Positions 24,801 through 34,430 of a stretch of 64,000 nt of DNA are shown here, piece by piece. Location: positions 18,434 through 82,433 of the IMG/VR virus record IMGVR_UViG_3300020160_001176, one strand, 5' to 3'. Both the position numbers and the translations under genes were made by a program. The stretch comes from a virus. Every line of letters starts with the position of its first letter. The first letter of the stretch is position 1. Below the pieces are notes generated by a model. That model was not told the origin of the DNA and did no database searches. It saw nothing but the letters and a program-made list of their open reading frames with translations.

Positions 24801-27800
24801 CTAATGCATGCATTAAATGGGGGGCCTGGAAATACATCTGGAATGGGAAGATCATCTGGTGGCGGAATTTCAATGAATATTTTTGAAGGGTTAAAGGCAT
24901 GGCTTGAAAGAAACACAGACCCACAGTATGAGTCATCTTTAAAAAACAGAGTTGTGCTGCATGATTCAGCAGTATTAAATCATTTAGGATTTTCTGAAGA
25001 CGAATCAATAAACATGGCAAAAAGAGATTTTGAAGAAGCAATTTTAAAGTCTACTGACTCTAAAACTGGAAAAGTAAATAGAGCAAAATATAAGCAAATA
25101 AGAATTATGCAGGCAAGAGCGATGCAAGATTATATTGACATGCAGGGCATGGGAAGAACGGACAGTCGTGGCAACAAAGTTAACTATAGAGACCTGCTTC
25201 GTCAAGACAAGCCAGAAGAATTATTACCTGGAAAAAGACCTCAAATTGCAGCAATTAAACCGACAAAAGCATTACTAGATACATTGATGTCAAGAATGGA
25301 CATAGACCAGGTTAATTTACAGAGAGTATTAAATGGGTTTAAGCTTAGAGCGGATGGAACTATTGATTATGCGTCAGAGCACATGGATCCAGACCAAGAT
25401 ATGTTTACAAAAGAAAATGGTGTTACTAAAAGTAATAGAACTACTGGTAATGGATACAATGCACAAGCTGGAAGCAAAACTATAAACAGCTTTACAAACT
25501 GGCTACGTGCTATGACCCAGGGTAAATTTGAAGATAGAGTTCCATTAAATCAATCTACCGCACAAATATCAGCAGATACATTAGCAAAAGAATTAAAATA
25601 CGGTAAAGCTTCACAGCTTATAAAAAGACTGCCAGTAATTCAAAGAGGTCACATGATGACCGCAATGATGCGTATGCTCTTGACCAGAGGAAGATCTCTT
25701 CCACTAACAACGAAAATTACAGCAAATTCAGGCGGAGAAATTCCAGGACAGTTTGCACAAAGATTATTTGGCGGAGGAAAAGCATTGTTCCTTGGTATGC
25801 CTAAAACAATTAAGCAGGTAGAACAACAAAGAGCGATGAAAGCAGCAATGGAAAAGGCAGACATTGCAGTTAAAGATTCTAGATTTGCAAAGCATCCAGT
25901 AACAGAGTATGGAGATTTACTAGAGCCAACATCTGGAAGAAGCTTCCCAGTTCCTGGTATCGGTGGCGTATATACAAGAAACGGCGAAAAGGTTTTTGTT
26001 AAACCAATGCTTGATGAAAAGTCAGCACTTGCTGAAATGAGAGCAACACAAATTGCTCGTGAAGCACATGGACTAAAGGCTCCAAAACAAAGTCTCAATG
26101 TAATGCGTGATCCAACTGATCCAAAGGGATTGAGAAAGCTACTAGTTCTTGAATCACCATTCGATAAAGCCCTTACTGTGCAAGACGGTAAATTTACTAC
26201 AGATGAGTATTTCAGACAGCTTCTTGCATCATCTCTTCGTGGAGATAAAGATCTAGGAAGAGGGAATCTATCTGGAAATGTTTTGTCTGATGTTGGGACT
26301 GCTGGAGTATTTTCAACAGCATCTGGGCTAAGAGACTATGCTGGATTCATGCCTTCAGTTGGAGACCAAGCAATGGTTAATTTACTTGGAATTAAGGGAA
26401 GCGGAGCAAAGAAGTTCTTTGCTGAGTCTACAATGGACATTCCAAAGGGTATGACGCCAGACGCTTACAATTCAAGAATGCTTGAAGAAATTGAAGCAAC
26501 TCTGCCAAGACTCAAAAAAACTATTGGTAGCTTTGATCTAAATCAGCAAGAAAAAGTTGTCTATGCAAAAATGATTAAAAGACTTGAAGATGCAAGAGAG
26601 GTAAAGTGGAGAGAGCTTCATGGAGTGCACTCCGCAGTAGTACCTTCAAAAGAAAGCAACCTTACACCAGCAGCATTGGCTAAGATTGCAGCAGCAGAAG
26701 AATTAAAGAGAAGACAGTCTGGACATATTGTTAGCCTATCGGATGCTGGATTTAAATCGTCAGCAAATGGATTTGCAATTGGCGGAATGATTGGCAATGT
26801 ATTAAAAGGTAAAGCAATGCATAGAATAGGTGCAGGATTTGGACCAACAGGTGCGCCAAAGCCAAGTATGTATGAGTCAGCGCCATGGGGTGTAAATTCA
26901 TTGTCTATTGAAATGGCTAATACTTTGTTTGCAAATACTGGACTAAGAAAGCATACTCAAAAACTATTCTACGACAAGTTTGCAGCAGCTCTTGCAAAAG
27001 AAAAGCCTTACGGTTATGTTAAGGATGCAAAGGGATCTCTAAAGAATGCCCTAGAGCCAGACGTCCTAGACGCAGTAGTAAGATCAGCCGCATCCGATTT
27101 GATTGGAGATAGGTCTGTATTAAAACAACTATCGCCAATAGATAAAGATATTTTAAGACAAAAGTATTTAAACTGGGAATCTAAAAAGGATACCCCACTT
27201 ACAGAATCTTTAAAGAAGATTATATTTGGTCTAGAAGGAAGAGAAAAAGGCGGCCCAGTTAATGGAGGGCAGGCATATGTTGTTGGAGAAAAAGGACCTG
27301 AACTTTTTGTTCCTAGAGTTTCTGGCGGAATAGTTCCAAATAATAAATACGGAATTGGTGGACAGATTGCTGGTGGTATGGCAGTCGCAGCAGGAGCACA
27401 ATTTATTGCTAGTAAGGTTGCAAACCCAATCATAGCTATGATAATCCAGCAAGTTGGTTTTATGTTGCCTATGATGATGCAGTCTGCTGCTATGATGGGT
27501 GGCGGTGGCAAGGGCAAGTTGATGTCAAAAATACCTGCATCAATGAAGAGTCCAGTAGGAGTGTTCTCTGAAAAAACTGGTGGTTTAACTAAGTGGGGCG
27601 CAGGACTAGATAAATTAAATACTAGCGGGAAAATGCTTCCAGGGATTATTGGAAAAATTGGAATGGCTATGACAAGATTTAACCTAATAGCATTCGCAAC
27701 AGTCTCAGCAATAGGACTTACATTTAAAGCTTGGCAGGCTCAAAAAGAAAGCATGAGACTAAATGCACTAGGCTATGGAATGACAGCAGAGGCAGCAAAG

Positions 27801-30212
27801 AAGGCTGGGCTTAGATTTACCGACTTTAATAAGAAATTAAAAGAAACAGTAGCAGACGCACAGGCTGTTAAAGAAAGAAATCAAATGATGTATGAGAGCA
27901 TGACTACATCTGGGACACCATTAAAATTAACAATAGAGCAATACAAGAAGTTAAAGAAAGAAGTTAACTCTGTATATAAGGATCAAATAGCTCTTATTAA
28001 TAAAACTGATTATGACGATCAAGCAGATCTTGCTATAAGATTAAAAGAGCAGCTAATGTCTATGGGGATGTCTGCAGAAGATGCAACAGCAAAAATTTAT
28101 GCAATGTATAAAGCCTCTAATCAATCAAATAACACATCAGCTTTTACAACTTCATCTAAAGCCTTTATGAATATTAAAACTTCTGTTGATGCAGCCCGTG
28201 AAGCACTTAACACGTACAGCGATGCAGTTAGAAAAGATTTAGACCCAACTGAACAAGCAAATGCTCTTAACACTGCAGCAATGGGAATTGACACTGCAAT
28301 TGCAGATAAAGAATCTGAAGCAATGAAAGCACGTAAAAAAGATAAGAATAAGCCTTCATTTATTAGTACAGCCGAATCTGATTCAATTAAATGGGATGCA
28401 GAAAAACAGGCGCTAGATGAGATATCAAGTAAGCTAGAAGGACAGAAAAGACTTAGCAAAGAAACACTTGATGAAATGGAAAAACAAAATCCTGCATTAA
28501 GAAAGATTGCCTCTGAGCAAGATACTGCGCTAACTCTTTGGAAAAAAACAAGAATTGAAGCAAGAGGATTTGTTGGAGATTTATCTGGTCTATCTGCTGC
28601 ACAAACAAATGCTCTGTATGCTTTGCAGAGCGCAGTAGCAAAAGGCGTTGAAACAACAAATAGAGGCGGAATACTAAAGACGCAATATGCTGCATTAGAT
28701 AAACTTAAGGGATTGCAAGAAAAATATCAAAAAGCATTAAAAGGACAATCAGTAGCACAACAAATATCTGATAGAGATAGACTTGCTGCAATTAACAAGC
28801 AAATTGATGCTAATAATAAATTAGCAGAGGCAAGAAAGAAAGCACTACAGGATAAAAAGAATGAACAAGATTCTGGAAGAGCAATTGAGGCTAAAAAACT
28901 TGAGCTTCAAAATGCAGAGGCTACTGGAAACACAGCTGGGGCACAGCAAGCAAGACTTGATCTTGAAGGCTTGGTTGCCACACAGCAGTATGACGCACAG
29001 ATTAAAGCCATTGATGAAGCAACAGAAAAAGCAAATGCTCCTCTTAAAAAAGCGGCAGAGGCTATGGCAAAGAAGCAGCAAGATCTTGGCGATGCAGCCG
29101 CATACGCAGGAGAAAAGCTTGGCGATGTAACTAAAGAAATTGAAACTAATGAAGGTAAAATTGAAGCCTTAAATAAAGCCATGACTACATATAGACTGGC
29201 CATTGAGATTCATAAGGATGACCTTAAGAAGTGGAAGACAACAGATGAAGCTAAGGGAATGCTTGCAGCAATTACTCAAGCAGCGACAGATGCAAAAGTA
29301 GACATGTCTGGGCTTCCAAAAGATAAAGATGGAAATATTGGAATTGCAGCTGGGCAGGCCCTCTTCGATTCAGTATCATCTGGCCTTGAGGCATCTCTAA
29401 AAGAGCAAGGTATTGTTGTAAATGGTGATGTAATTATTAATGGCAAGAAAATAGATCTTGGTAACGCTGGCTCAAAGACAGCAACGCTGGCAGATCCTGG
29501 AAAAATTGCTGGAAAGAAAACTGGAACTGGGGACTCAACTAAATACTTTACTCAATCTGGAAAAGAAGTAAGTAAAAAAGAATACGACTCCATGCCAGTA
29601 GGCGCACCTTCACAAGGCCAGTCCTATATAATTCCAGATAGCAAGTTAAGCGGTAAAGAATTTGCTAACAGAGATGCAGCAACAAGAGCATTTTATAAGG
29701 CTCATAAAACTTCTTGGAAACAAGGTGATATGACATACTATTCCAACGGAATGGTAATGCAAGACGGAAAAGTAATTGGTTCATGGCTTGCAGCAATGGG
29801 AGATCAAAGCGGAAGAGTTAAGTCTTATAAAGATGGCGGTTTACTTTCTGGACCAGGAACTGGTACATCTGATTCTATTTATATGCCAATGATGCCAAGC
29901 GGTAAATATGCTTCTGGCGCATATGTTTCAAATGGAGAATTTGTTGTAAATGCTCAAGCAGTCAGACAGCCAGGGATACTTCCACTTCTTGAAAGAATTA
30001 ATAATATGCAGTATTCTGTACCGCAATCTAATTTCCAGGCAGCAGCATTTAATGTTGGATCAGGAAGCACAATTAATCTAACACAAAACATTTATCCATC
30101 TGACGGAATGAACACAGATACATTTGTAAGACAGGTTGTCTCTATGACAAAACAAGCTATTGGACAAGATGCAAAGCTTAATGCTAAAATGATAGGAACA
30201 AAGAGGACATAA
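21867..30212 (+). CDS. Tape measure protein
   Basis: 2781 residues, very long even for this family. Residues about 195-520 form the TP901-type tape measure core (NWGKNTQWAGRQLTVGLTVP; helical repeats; GQFKRAWASVQADLAQTGEQF), followed by a hydrophobic segment near 535-565. FAKGGIVPGTGDTD, VVGEKGPELFVPRVSGG and SNGEFVVNAQAVRQ are typical tape measure modules. A second membrane-like region lies near 1830-1870 and coiled coils near 2050-2450. Residues about 1365-1560 look like a separate globular domain with kinase-like features. At about 1.5 angstrom per residue it predicts a tail near 0.4 micrometre. Confidence 0.9.
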   Translation: MADNLITTNITAHADFTSLRTQLAAVTAQLVKLQETTAGTNAKLANQIAVMNKSFAETMRSTGQFSSHFVSLSSDVDKFGKNLDRGRLKLNDYYNAWNGHTKKTSNLIRDLAKQQVMLQQAIVQPVGKNAQGLMQYNVMVAKGLDEVKNKMALARQEAAIMNKVMLDGSNQLINWGKNTQWAGRQLTVGLTVPLAAFGMAAQKAFREADAELVRLTKVYGGLAATSSADLAQVRKDITATAKEIASSYGVAYKETIALAADLAATGQQGNDLIQATQQTTRLAVLGEVDRQDAMKATLAIQNAFKQNTEELTQSIDFLNAVENQTSTSLADLTEAIPKAGPVIKSLGGDVKDLALYLTAMKEGGVNAAEGANAIKSAMASLINPTKVATEQFAGFGIDLKGIVNSNAGDLTGTIMALQAALDKLNPLDKSRAIEQLFGKFQFARMSALFENLGKQGSQTLQVMDLMKASAVDLAQISERELKMMTESASGQFKRAWASVQADLAQTGEQFLRISTQVLKVVDSIIKFFQHLPGPVKTFLNALGGLTAIAGPLIMMAGVMGNFIGYVVKGIFHLRQLAKGGQGFKLLTPEIMAADAAAKGLATSFYSDTEATIVLSNAVNTLTQSFNNLELKANAAKVAVQPAISTVAGGVIAAGGAGQRMVDKNNPLVGDPYSRDMSHLIPSQSQQMGTIFGTVPGAGPVNVRIGKNPQAYMNQDMPKIPGVTSINGISTGIVAQEAAKWHAMTAAIAMQSEAEIKILKAEVTATGTVTSSLADSYQALLPQFSEITQLAAAETEAIVAQLQASKITVDQARAKVMQMNATVEAMLAETAAATAAGMGRVANLTTVPLTSQPVVDPLTGKSNMKEMFHKGTTKDIVDKIARSLGGVRTSGAGYNIQTTKPKFAKGGIVPGTGDTDTYHTTAEEGSFVINKAGTEANMPIIENILGGKPVYRNNGGQVPVVLTPGEAVIPADIAQKDMPLMHALNGGPGNTSGMGRSSGGGISMNIFEGLKAWLERNTDPQYESSLKNRVVLHDSAVLNHLGFSEDESINMAKRDFEEAILKSTDSKTGKVNRAKYKQIRIMQARAMQDYIDMQGMGRTDSRGNKVNYRDLLRQDKPEELLPGKRPQIAAIKPTKALLDTLMSRMDIDQVNLQRVLNGFKLRADGTIDYASEHMDPDQDMFTKENGVTKSNRTTGNGYNAQAGSKTINSFTNWLRAMTQGKFEDRVPLNQSTAQISADTLAKELKYGKASQLIKRLPVIQRGHMMTAMMRMLLTRGRSLPLTTKITANSGGEIPGQFAQRLFGGGKALFLGMPKTIKQVEQQRAMKAAMEKADIAVKDSRFAKHPVTEYGDLLEPTSGRSFPVPGIGGVYTRNGEKVFVKPMLDEKSALAEMRATQIAREAHGLKAPKQSLNVMRDPTDPKGLRKLLVLESPFDKALTVQDGKFTTDEYFRQLLASSLRGDKDLGRGNLSGNVLSDVGTAGVFSTASGLRDYAGFMPSVGDQAMVNLLGIKGSGAKKFFAESTMDIPKGMTPDAYNSRMLEEIEATLPRLKKTIGSFDLNQQEKVVYAKMIKRLEDAREVKWRELHGVHSAVVPSKESNLTPAALAKIAAAEELKRRQSGHIVSLSDAGFKSSANGFAIGGMIGNVLKGKAMHRIGAGFGPTGAPKPSMYESAPWGVNSLSIEMANTLFANTGLRKHTQKLFYDKFAAALAKEKPYGYVKDAKGSLKNALEPDVLDAVVRSAASDLIGDRSVLKQLSPIDKDILRQKYLNWESKKDTPLTESLKKIIFGLEGREKGGPVNGGQAYVVGEKGPELFVPRVSGGIVPNNKYGIGGQIAGGMAVAAGAQFIASKVANPIIAMIIQQVGFMLPMMMQSAAMMGGGGKGKLMSKIPASMKSPVGVFSEKTGGLTKWGAGLDKLNTSGKMLPGIIGKIGMAMTRFNLIAFATVSAIGLTFKAWQAQKESMRLNALGYGMTAEAAKKAGLRFTDFNKKLKETVADAQAVKERNQMMYESMTTSGTPLKLTIEQYKKLKKEVNSVYKDQIALINKTDYDDQADLAIRLKEQLMSMGMSAEDATAKIYAMYKASNQSNNTSAFTTSSKAFMNIKTSVDAAREALNTYSDAVRKDLDPTEQANALNTAAMGIDTAIADKESEAMKARKKDKNKPSFISTAESDSIKWDAEKQALDEISSKLEGQKRLSKETLDEMEKQNPALRKIASEQDTALTLWKKTRIEARGFVGDLSGLSAAQTNALYALQSAVAKGVETTNRGGILKTQYAALDKLKGLQEKYQKALKGQSVAQQISDRDRLAAINKQIDANNKLAEARKKALQDKKNEQDSGRAIEAKKLELQNAEATGNTAGAQQARLDLEGLVATQQYDAQIKAIDEATEKANAPLKKAAEAMAKKQQDLGDAAAYAGEKLGDVTKEIETNEGKIEALNKAMTTYRLAIEIHKDDLKKWKTTDEAKGMLAAITQAATDAKVDMSGLPKDKDGNIGIAAGQALFDSVSSGLEASLKEQGIVVNGDVIINGKKIDLGNAGSKTATLADPGKIAGKKTGTGDSTKYFTQSGKEVSKKEYDSMPVGAPSQGQSYIIPDSKLSGKEFANRDAATRAFYKAHKTSWKQGDMTYYSNGMVMQDGKVIGSWLAAMGDQSGRVKSYKDGGLLSGPGTGTSDSIYMPMMPSGKYASGAYVSNGEFVVNAQAVRQPGILPLLERINNMQYSVPQSNFQAAAFNVGSGSTINLTQNIYPSDGMNTDTFVRQVVSMTKQAIGQDAKLNAKMIGTKRT

Positions 30213-30673
30213 TGGCGCTAACTTTACCTGTAGGATCACTACTGTTTATTGACACTGGAACAGATGCAGCTACCCCTACCTGGACTAAGCTGTCAGAGCA
30301 TAATAGGCAGACAGTAACTTTAGATACAAATAGAATTGAAAGAGCAGAGCGCATGGCTAATGGAACCATGCGTAAAATATTTATTGCAGATAAATATTCT
30401 ATTCAGTGCTCATGGAATACATTGCCTTCAACAAGCACAATGACTGTCGATGGCGGCTACGGCGCAGAACAAATTAGAGCATTCTATAAAGCAAAAGGAA
30501 TAGGCTCATTTAAATTAAAAATATCTTACAACGGAGTCTCAGCAAGAGATGAAATAATAACAGTCATGTTTACCAATTGCAGCTTTAGCATAAATAAAAG
30601 AAATGTCAAAATGGTAAGCGGAGTAGATCCACAAGAATTTTGGGATGTTAGTCTAACACTGGAACAAGTATAA
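30212..30673 (+). CDS. Minor tail (distal tail) protein
   Basis: 153 residues, overlapping the tape measure stop by one base and the next gene by one. Beta-rich, with a central FIADKYSIQCSWNTLPST and a C-terminal KMVSGVDPQEFWDVSLTLEQV. The size and tube-like beta pattern fit a small distal tail or tube-tip protein. Assigned from order rather than a recognised motif. Confidence 0.5.
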   Translation: MALTLPVGSLLFIDTGTDAATPTWTKLSEHNRQTVTLDTNRIERAERMANGTMRKIFIADKYSIQCSWNTLPSTSTMTVDGGYGAEQIRAFYKAKGIGSFKLKISYNGVSARDEIITVMFTNCSFSINKRNVKMVSGVDPQEFWDVSLTLEQV

Positions 30674-33600
30674 TGTTAAGCTCATCAACAGACATTTTAA
30701 ATCAAATTAAAAAGTCTTCAACTCTATCAATGTCGCCAGGGCTATGGGCTGAATATAACATGAACGACCTTATCGCTGGAGTTGCTGTTGAAAATCTAGG
30801 CGGGGAAACAGTAACACTAAAAGACTCTGCTGGCGTAGAGTACAAACCATTTTTAAAGCTATTCCCGCTTGCAAGTATTATAAGCCCTAAGAGACCATCT
30901 TCTGCTGGAATTAAATACTTTATATCTAATAATACAAGTAATTCTGGTATAACCTATAACGCTTTGTTGCCGTACAACACACTAATTAAAGAGCCATACA
31001 GAATGTATTACGCTGGATCAAAGAATAAGTATCAGTATTGGGTAACGCCAAAATCAAGCGGTACATCTCTATCAAATTGTAAATTAACAGTTTCCTATCC
31101 ATCTGGTAAGAATACAGTTACAAATAAGATATCTATTAAGTTTGAAACATCATACGGACTAAGAAGCCTAGTGTCAGACAATGGAACTTCGAAAGTCTGG
31201 TCTGACATGACATATGTAAAGCCAGTAACATGGACAGTAAAAATTACAAAAGGCGGAACAACAACAACTGTTTTAACAAATGGTAGCGTTGACTCAACTG
31301 GTGTGGTTAACTTATACTATCAGGGTGGAACAACCTGGTCCACAACAGAATGGACAACATCTCCTACGGAGCCAGTAGATATAGACTCTATTATAGTTGA
31401 GATCAATTCAATAAATGTATCAGACACTTACTTGGGTGTAATTGAGATATCCGCCAGATATGTAAAGGATATGTCAGACAAGATAATGTCATTTAGCACA
31501 CAAAAAAAGGCATCTGATTCTTCTAATGGTCTAACCCCAGTAGGAAATGTTACTGCAAATTCTTTAAATGCTAGGTTATTTTTTGAAGACAGGTCTGGAA
31601 TCTCTTACGACAAAACATTTGTTTTTGATAAAACCAAGTCATATTTTTATAACAATGTTCTTTTTAAGCCATATTACAATATAACTAAATCAGATAACAC
31701 TATTGAAAAGATAAAGCAAGGATACTTCTATGCAGATTCTTGGACAGTAGATGAATTTGGTCAAGTTGATTTGCAAGCACTAGACCAGGCCCTACTATTG
31801 CAAAAAATAGTAGCGCCAGATATTTTGATAAAAGATGCACCATCACCTGCTATTATTAAAAGACTGCTAGATGGGATAGGATTTACAAATTATAACTTTA
31901 ACCTATCACCAGAGGGCAATGATAAATCTGCAATAACTCCGTACTACTGGTATACAGACGATACAAAAACTGTTTGGGAGTGCATACAGGACTTATGTAA
32001 AGACACACAAATGGTAGCCACATTCGATGAGAATAATATACTTCAGTTCTATACAAGAGAATGGATTTATAATAAAAATAAAACTAAATCTTTTACTTTT
32101 AGATACAACCCGCTTGTTTCTAGCGGAGTTACTCAAGAAGAAGCAAATATTATATCAATGTCTAAAGAAGATTTGCCGTCAGTGCAGGGAGTTAAAATTC
32201 TTTATAGGCCACAAATGAGTTCTTCTTATAATGCTGGCGCTGATCTCCTATGGCAGTCACCAGTGTATTCTCTTGGAGCTGGCGCATTGGTAAAGAATTT
32301 AGCAGCATCTTCTTTGGCTGGATCTTCTCTATGGATAAATTTAATAACAACAATGGACGGACTTGATCTAAGAGCTTTAAATAAAACTGGGTTCCTAGTT
32401 TTAAATGATGAAGTTATAGAGTATGATGCAATCAGATATTCATATACAAGCCTTGCTGGCTCCCCTGAAAGCCAATGGATAGAGTCAGACATAGACCTTC
32501 AAAAGTATCAGGCGCTAGGTCAAGTAAATAGTTTTAAGCCAACTGGAGAATATAGAATTAAAACTAGAGGAGCATTTGGCACCCCCGTATCTTCACACAG
32601 TGTAGACATAGCGGACTACAAAGATGATTTTGAGGTAAGGCTGTTAACAGAGTCCACACAGTCTACTGGCACTCCTTCTATAGATAATTCTAAAATATCT
32701 ATAGAGGCTTCTGATAGTTTTGGTAAAAGTGTTCCGAGATCCATGCTCACAGTATCACAGCCAGGCACTGTGTCATTAAATAAAAACTACACAGTTGCAA
32801 CTATAGATGCAAAATTTATAGATTCAACTACAAAAAACTTTTCTGTTGGAACGAGCTTTTACTTCCCATTAATGAAAGACTCTGCTGGAAGATTAACTGG
32901 GGCAGATCAGGTAATAGGTGGACTTGCCATATGCCTATCGGACAATGGGGCTACTGGTTACTATATTGAAATTAAGACAGAGCAGACAACCGCTACGGGT
33001 AAATTGACTGACAAGAATATAAGATTGTGGAGATTTAAAAAAGGATCCAAGCCTTATCAAGTTGCAATAACAGACTCTCAAAAAGGAGATACAACAACTG
33101 TAACTGGTGTTTCTGGTGGTCAGTTGTATAACCTAGATGTTAAAGTTAATTACGATACAACAAGAAGAACATTTAAAATTAAATTTGATAACACTACAAT
33201 TATAGCCACAGACAACGGGGCTAGCTATGTATTGCCTATAACAGAAAAAGTAGGACTATTCTCACAAAAGGGTTCAATTAGCTACGACTACTTGTATAGC
33301 AACGCAATTTCAGAATCTCAATTTGCTTCTACTACACCTTATAATCCTTATAGCGGAATGCTTGGTTCACAGTCATATCTATCTCAATCTTTTGGAGACT
33401 TTGTTTTAACAAAAGGATCAAAGGTTTCATCCCCAACCTTCTTTAAAGAGTTTGGCCCAGTAGCCAGAGAGCTAAAATATATAAGCGCTAAGTATGCACA
33501 AAGACCAGGCCAGCCAAGATTTGCACAAATAACTTTAAATCCATTTGTTACACTTATTGGATCATCAGTCAATTCTTTTGGTATAGAGGCATATGTTTTA

Positions 33601-34032
33601 AATAATGCTGGGACCTTTGTTCCACTTGCTGACGGGCAGACAAGAAGCTTCCAGGTAGTAGGAGATCAAATCGTTGCAACGGATCCGTTTGAGTATATAG
33701 ACCCAGAAATAGCAAAGTTAAAAGACATTGAAATTATTGGATTTGATTCAACCTGGATACAGAAAGAGCGGGAAGCAAAAGAGCTATCTACATGGATGAA
33801 AGACCAATGGTCCAGACAGCAAACATCAATAGATATACAATGCTTTCCAAACCCTCTAATTCAAGTAGGAGATATGGTTGAGATATCATATCCCCTAAAC
33901 TCAGTATATGCTTCAGACGATACAATTCCATCTGGTAAATCTGCAAGCAAATACGTTGTATTAGACATAGGTCATTCCTGGGACAACGGACTATCCACCT
34001 CAGTAAAATGCAGGTCGATTTATACTGGATAA
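30673..34032 (+). CDS. Large minor tail/baseplate protein
   Basis: 1119 residues. The N-terminal third and the C-terminal segment (VQVGDMVEISYP-type: NPLIQVGDMVEISYPLNS) resemble tail-tip hub proteins, and residues about 375-480 include a mixed alpha/beta segment with VWECIQDLCKDTQMVATFDE. Residues about 670-880 look like an inserted concanavalin-like domain (FIDSTTKNFSVGTSFYFPL; GYYIEIKTEQ). Likely the central tail-tip protein that contacts the host. No peptidoglycan hydrolase motif is seen. Confidence 0.55.
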   Translation: MLSSSTDILNQIKKSSTLSMSPGLWAEYNMNDLIAGVAVENLGGETVTLKDSAGVEYKPFLKLFPLASIISPKRPSSAGIKYFISNNTSNSGITYNALLPYNTLIKEPYRMYYAGSKNKYQYWVTPKSSGTSLSNCKLTVSYPSGKNTVTNKISIKFETSYGLRSLVSDNGTSKVWSDMTYVKPVTWTVKITKGGTTTTVLTNGSVDSTGVVNLYYQGGTTWSTTEWTTSPTEPVDIDSIIVEINSINVSDTYLGVIEISARYVKDMSDKIMSFSTQKKASDSSNGLTPVGNVTANSLNARLFFEDRSGISYDKTFVFDKTKSYFYNNVLFKPYYNITKSDNTIEKIKQGYFYADSWTVDEFGQVDLQALDQALLLQKIVAPDILIKDAPSPAIIKRLLDGIGFTNYNFNLSPEGNDKSAITPYYWYTDDTKTVWECIQDLCKDTQMVATFDENNILQFYTREWIYNKNKTKSFTFRYNPLVSSGVTQEEANIISMSKEDLPSVQGVKILYRPQMSSSYNAGADLLWQSPVYSLGAGALVKNLAASSLAGSSLWINLITTMDGLDLRALNKTGFLVLNDEVIEYDAIRYSYTSLAGSPESQWIESDIDLQKYQALGQVNSFKPTGEYRIKTRGAFGTPVSSHSVDIADYKDDFEVRLLTESTQSTGTPSIDNSKISIEASDSFGKSVPRSMLTVSQPGTVSLNKNYTVATIDAKFIDSTTKNFSVGTSFYFPLMKDSAGRLTGADQVIGGLAICLSDNGATGYYIEIKTEQTTATGKLTDKNIRLWRFKKGSKPYQVAITDSQKGDTTTVTGVSGGQLYNLDVKVNYDTTRRTFKIKFDNTTIIATDNGASYVLPITEKVGLFSQKGSISYDYLYSNAISESQFASTTPYNPYSGMLGSQSYLSQSFGDFVLTKGSKVSSPTFFKEFGPVARELKYISAKYAQRPGQPRFAQITLNPFVTLIGSSVNSFGIEAYVLNNAGTFVPLADGQTRSFQVVGDQIVATDPFEYIDPEIAKLKDIEIIGFDSTWIQKEREAKELSTWMKDQWSRQQTSIDIQCFPNPLIQVGDMVEISYPLNSVYASDDTIPSGKSASKYVVLDIGHSWDNGLSTSVKCRSIYTG

Positions 34033-34034
34033 AA

Positions 34035-34043
34035 TGGTAGAAT
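34035..34043 (+). promoter_or_regulatory. Extended -10 promoter, probably leaderless
   Basis: TGG-TAGAAT ends six bases before the ATG at 34050; TCGATT at 34015-34020 could serve as a weak -35 box at 17-base spacing. Confidence 0.5.
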
Positions 34044-34049
34044 GATAAA

Positions 34050-34430
34050 ATGGCAACTGTAGATAATAATAAGATAAAGTTTAGTGGTTTTACTACTAAG
34101 CAGAAAATTCAGCTACCAGCAGATGATCCGCTTGTAGACATTCTTAAAAGTCAATATTACGACCTGGTTGTAACAGCACAACTAGATGGAAGTGTAATAT
34201 TAACACTGCCCAACTCAAAGCCACCGACTAGCGGTTATAAAAAGGGCGAAGAATACACCATACCAGATGATGGAACTGGCCAAAAGCCATTTCCAACATT
34301 AGCAGATATAACATTAAAGAAAATAGATGTAGTTAATGATATTAATGGAAATGCTAAATTAAAATTTAATTTTAATGTAAAAAATAATTCAGGAGATGCC
34401 GTTCGTGGCGTACAAGGGGGTGGTGGATAA
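34050..34430 (+). CDS. Small tail-region protein, unknown
   Basis: 126 residues with a short N-terminal beta part (MATVDNNKIKFSGFTTKQ) and a polar Gly-rich end (GVQGGGG). No family recognised. It lies between the baseplate protein and another minor tail protein and overlaps the latter by one base, so it is probably a small structural or adaptor protein of the tail tip. Confidence 0.5.
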   Translation: MATVDNNKIKFSGFTTKQKIQLPADDPLVDILKSQYYDLVVTAQLDGSVILTLPNSKPPTSGYKKGEEYTIPDDGTGQKPFPTLADITLKKIDVVNDINGNAKLKFNFNVKNNSGDAVRGVQGGGG

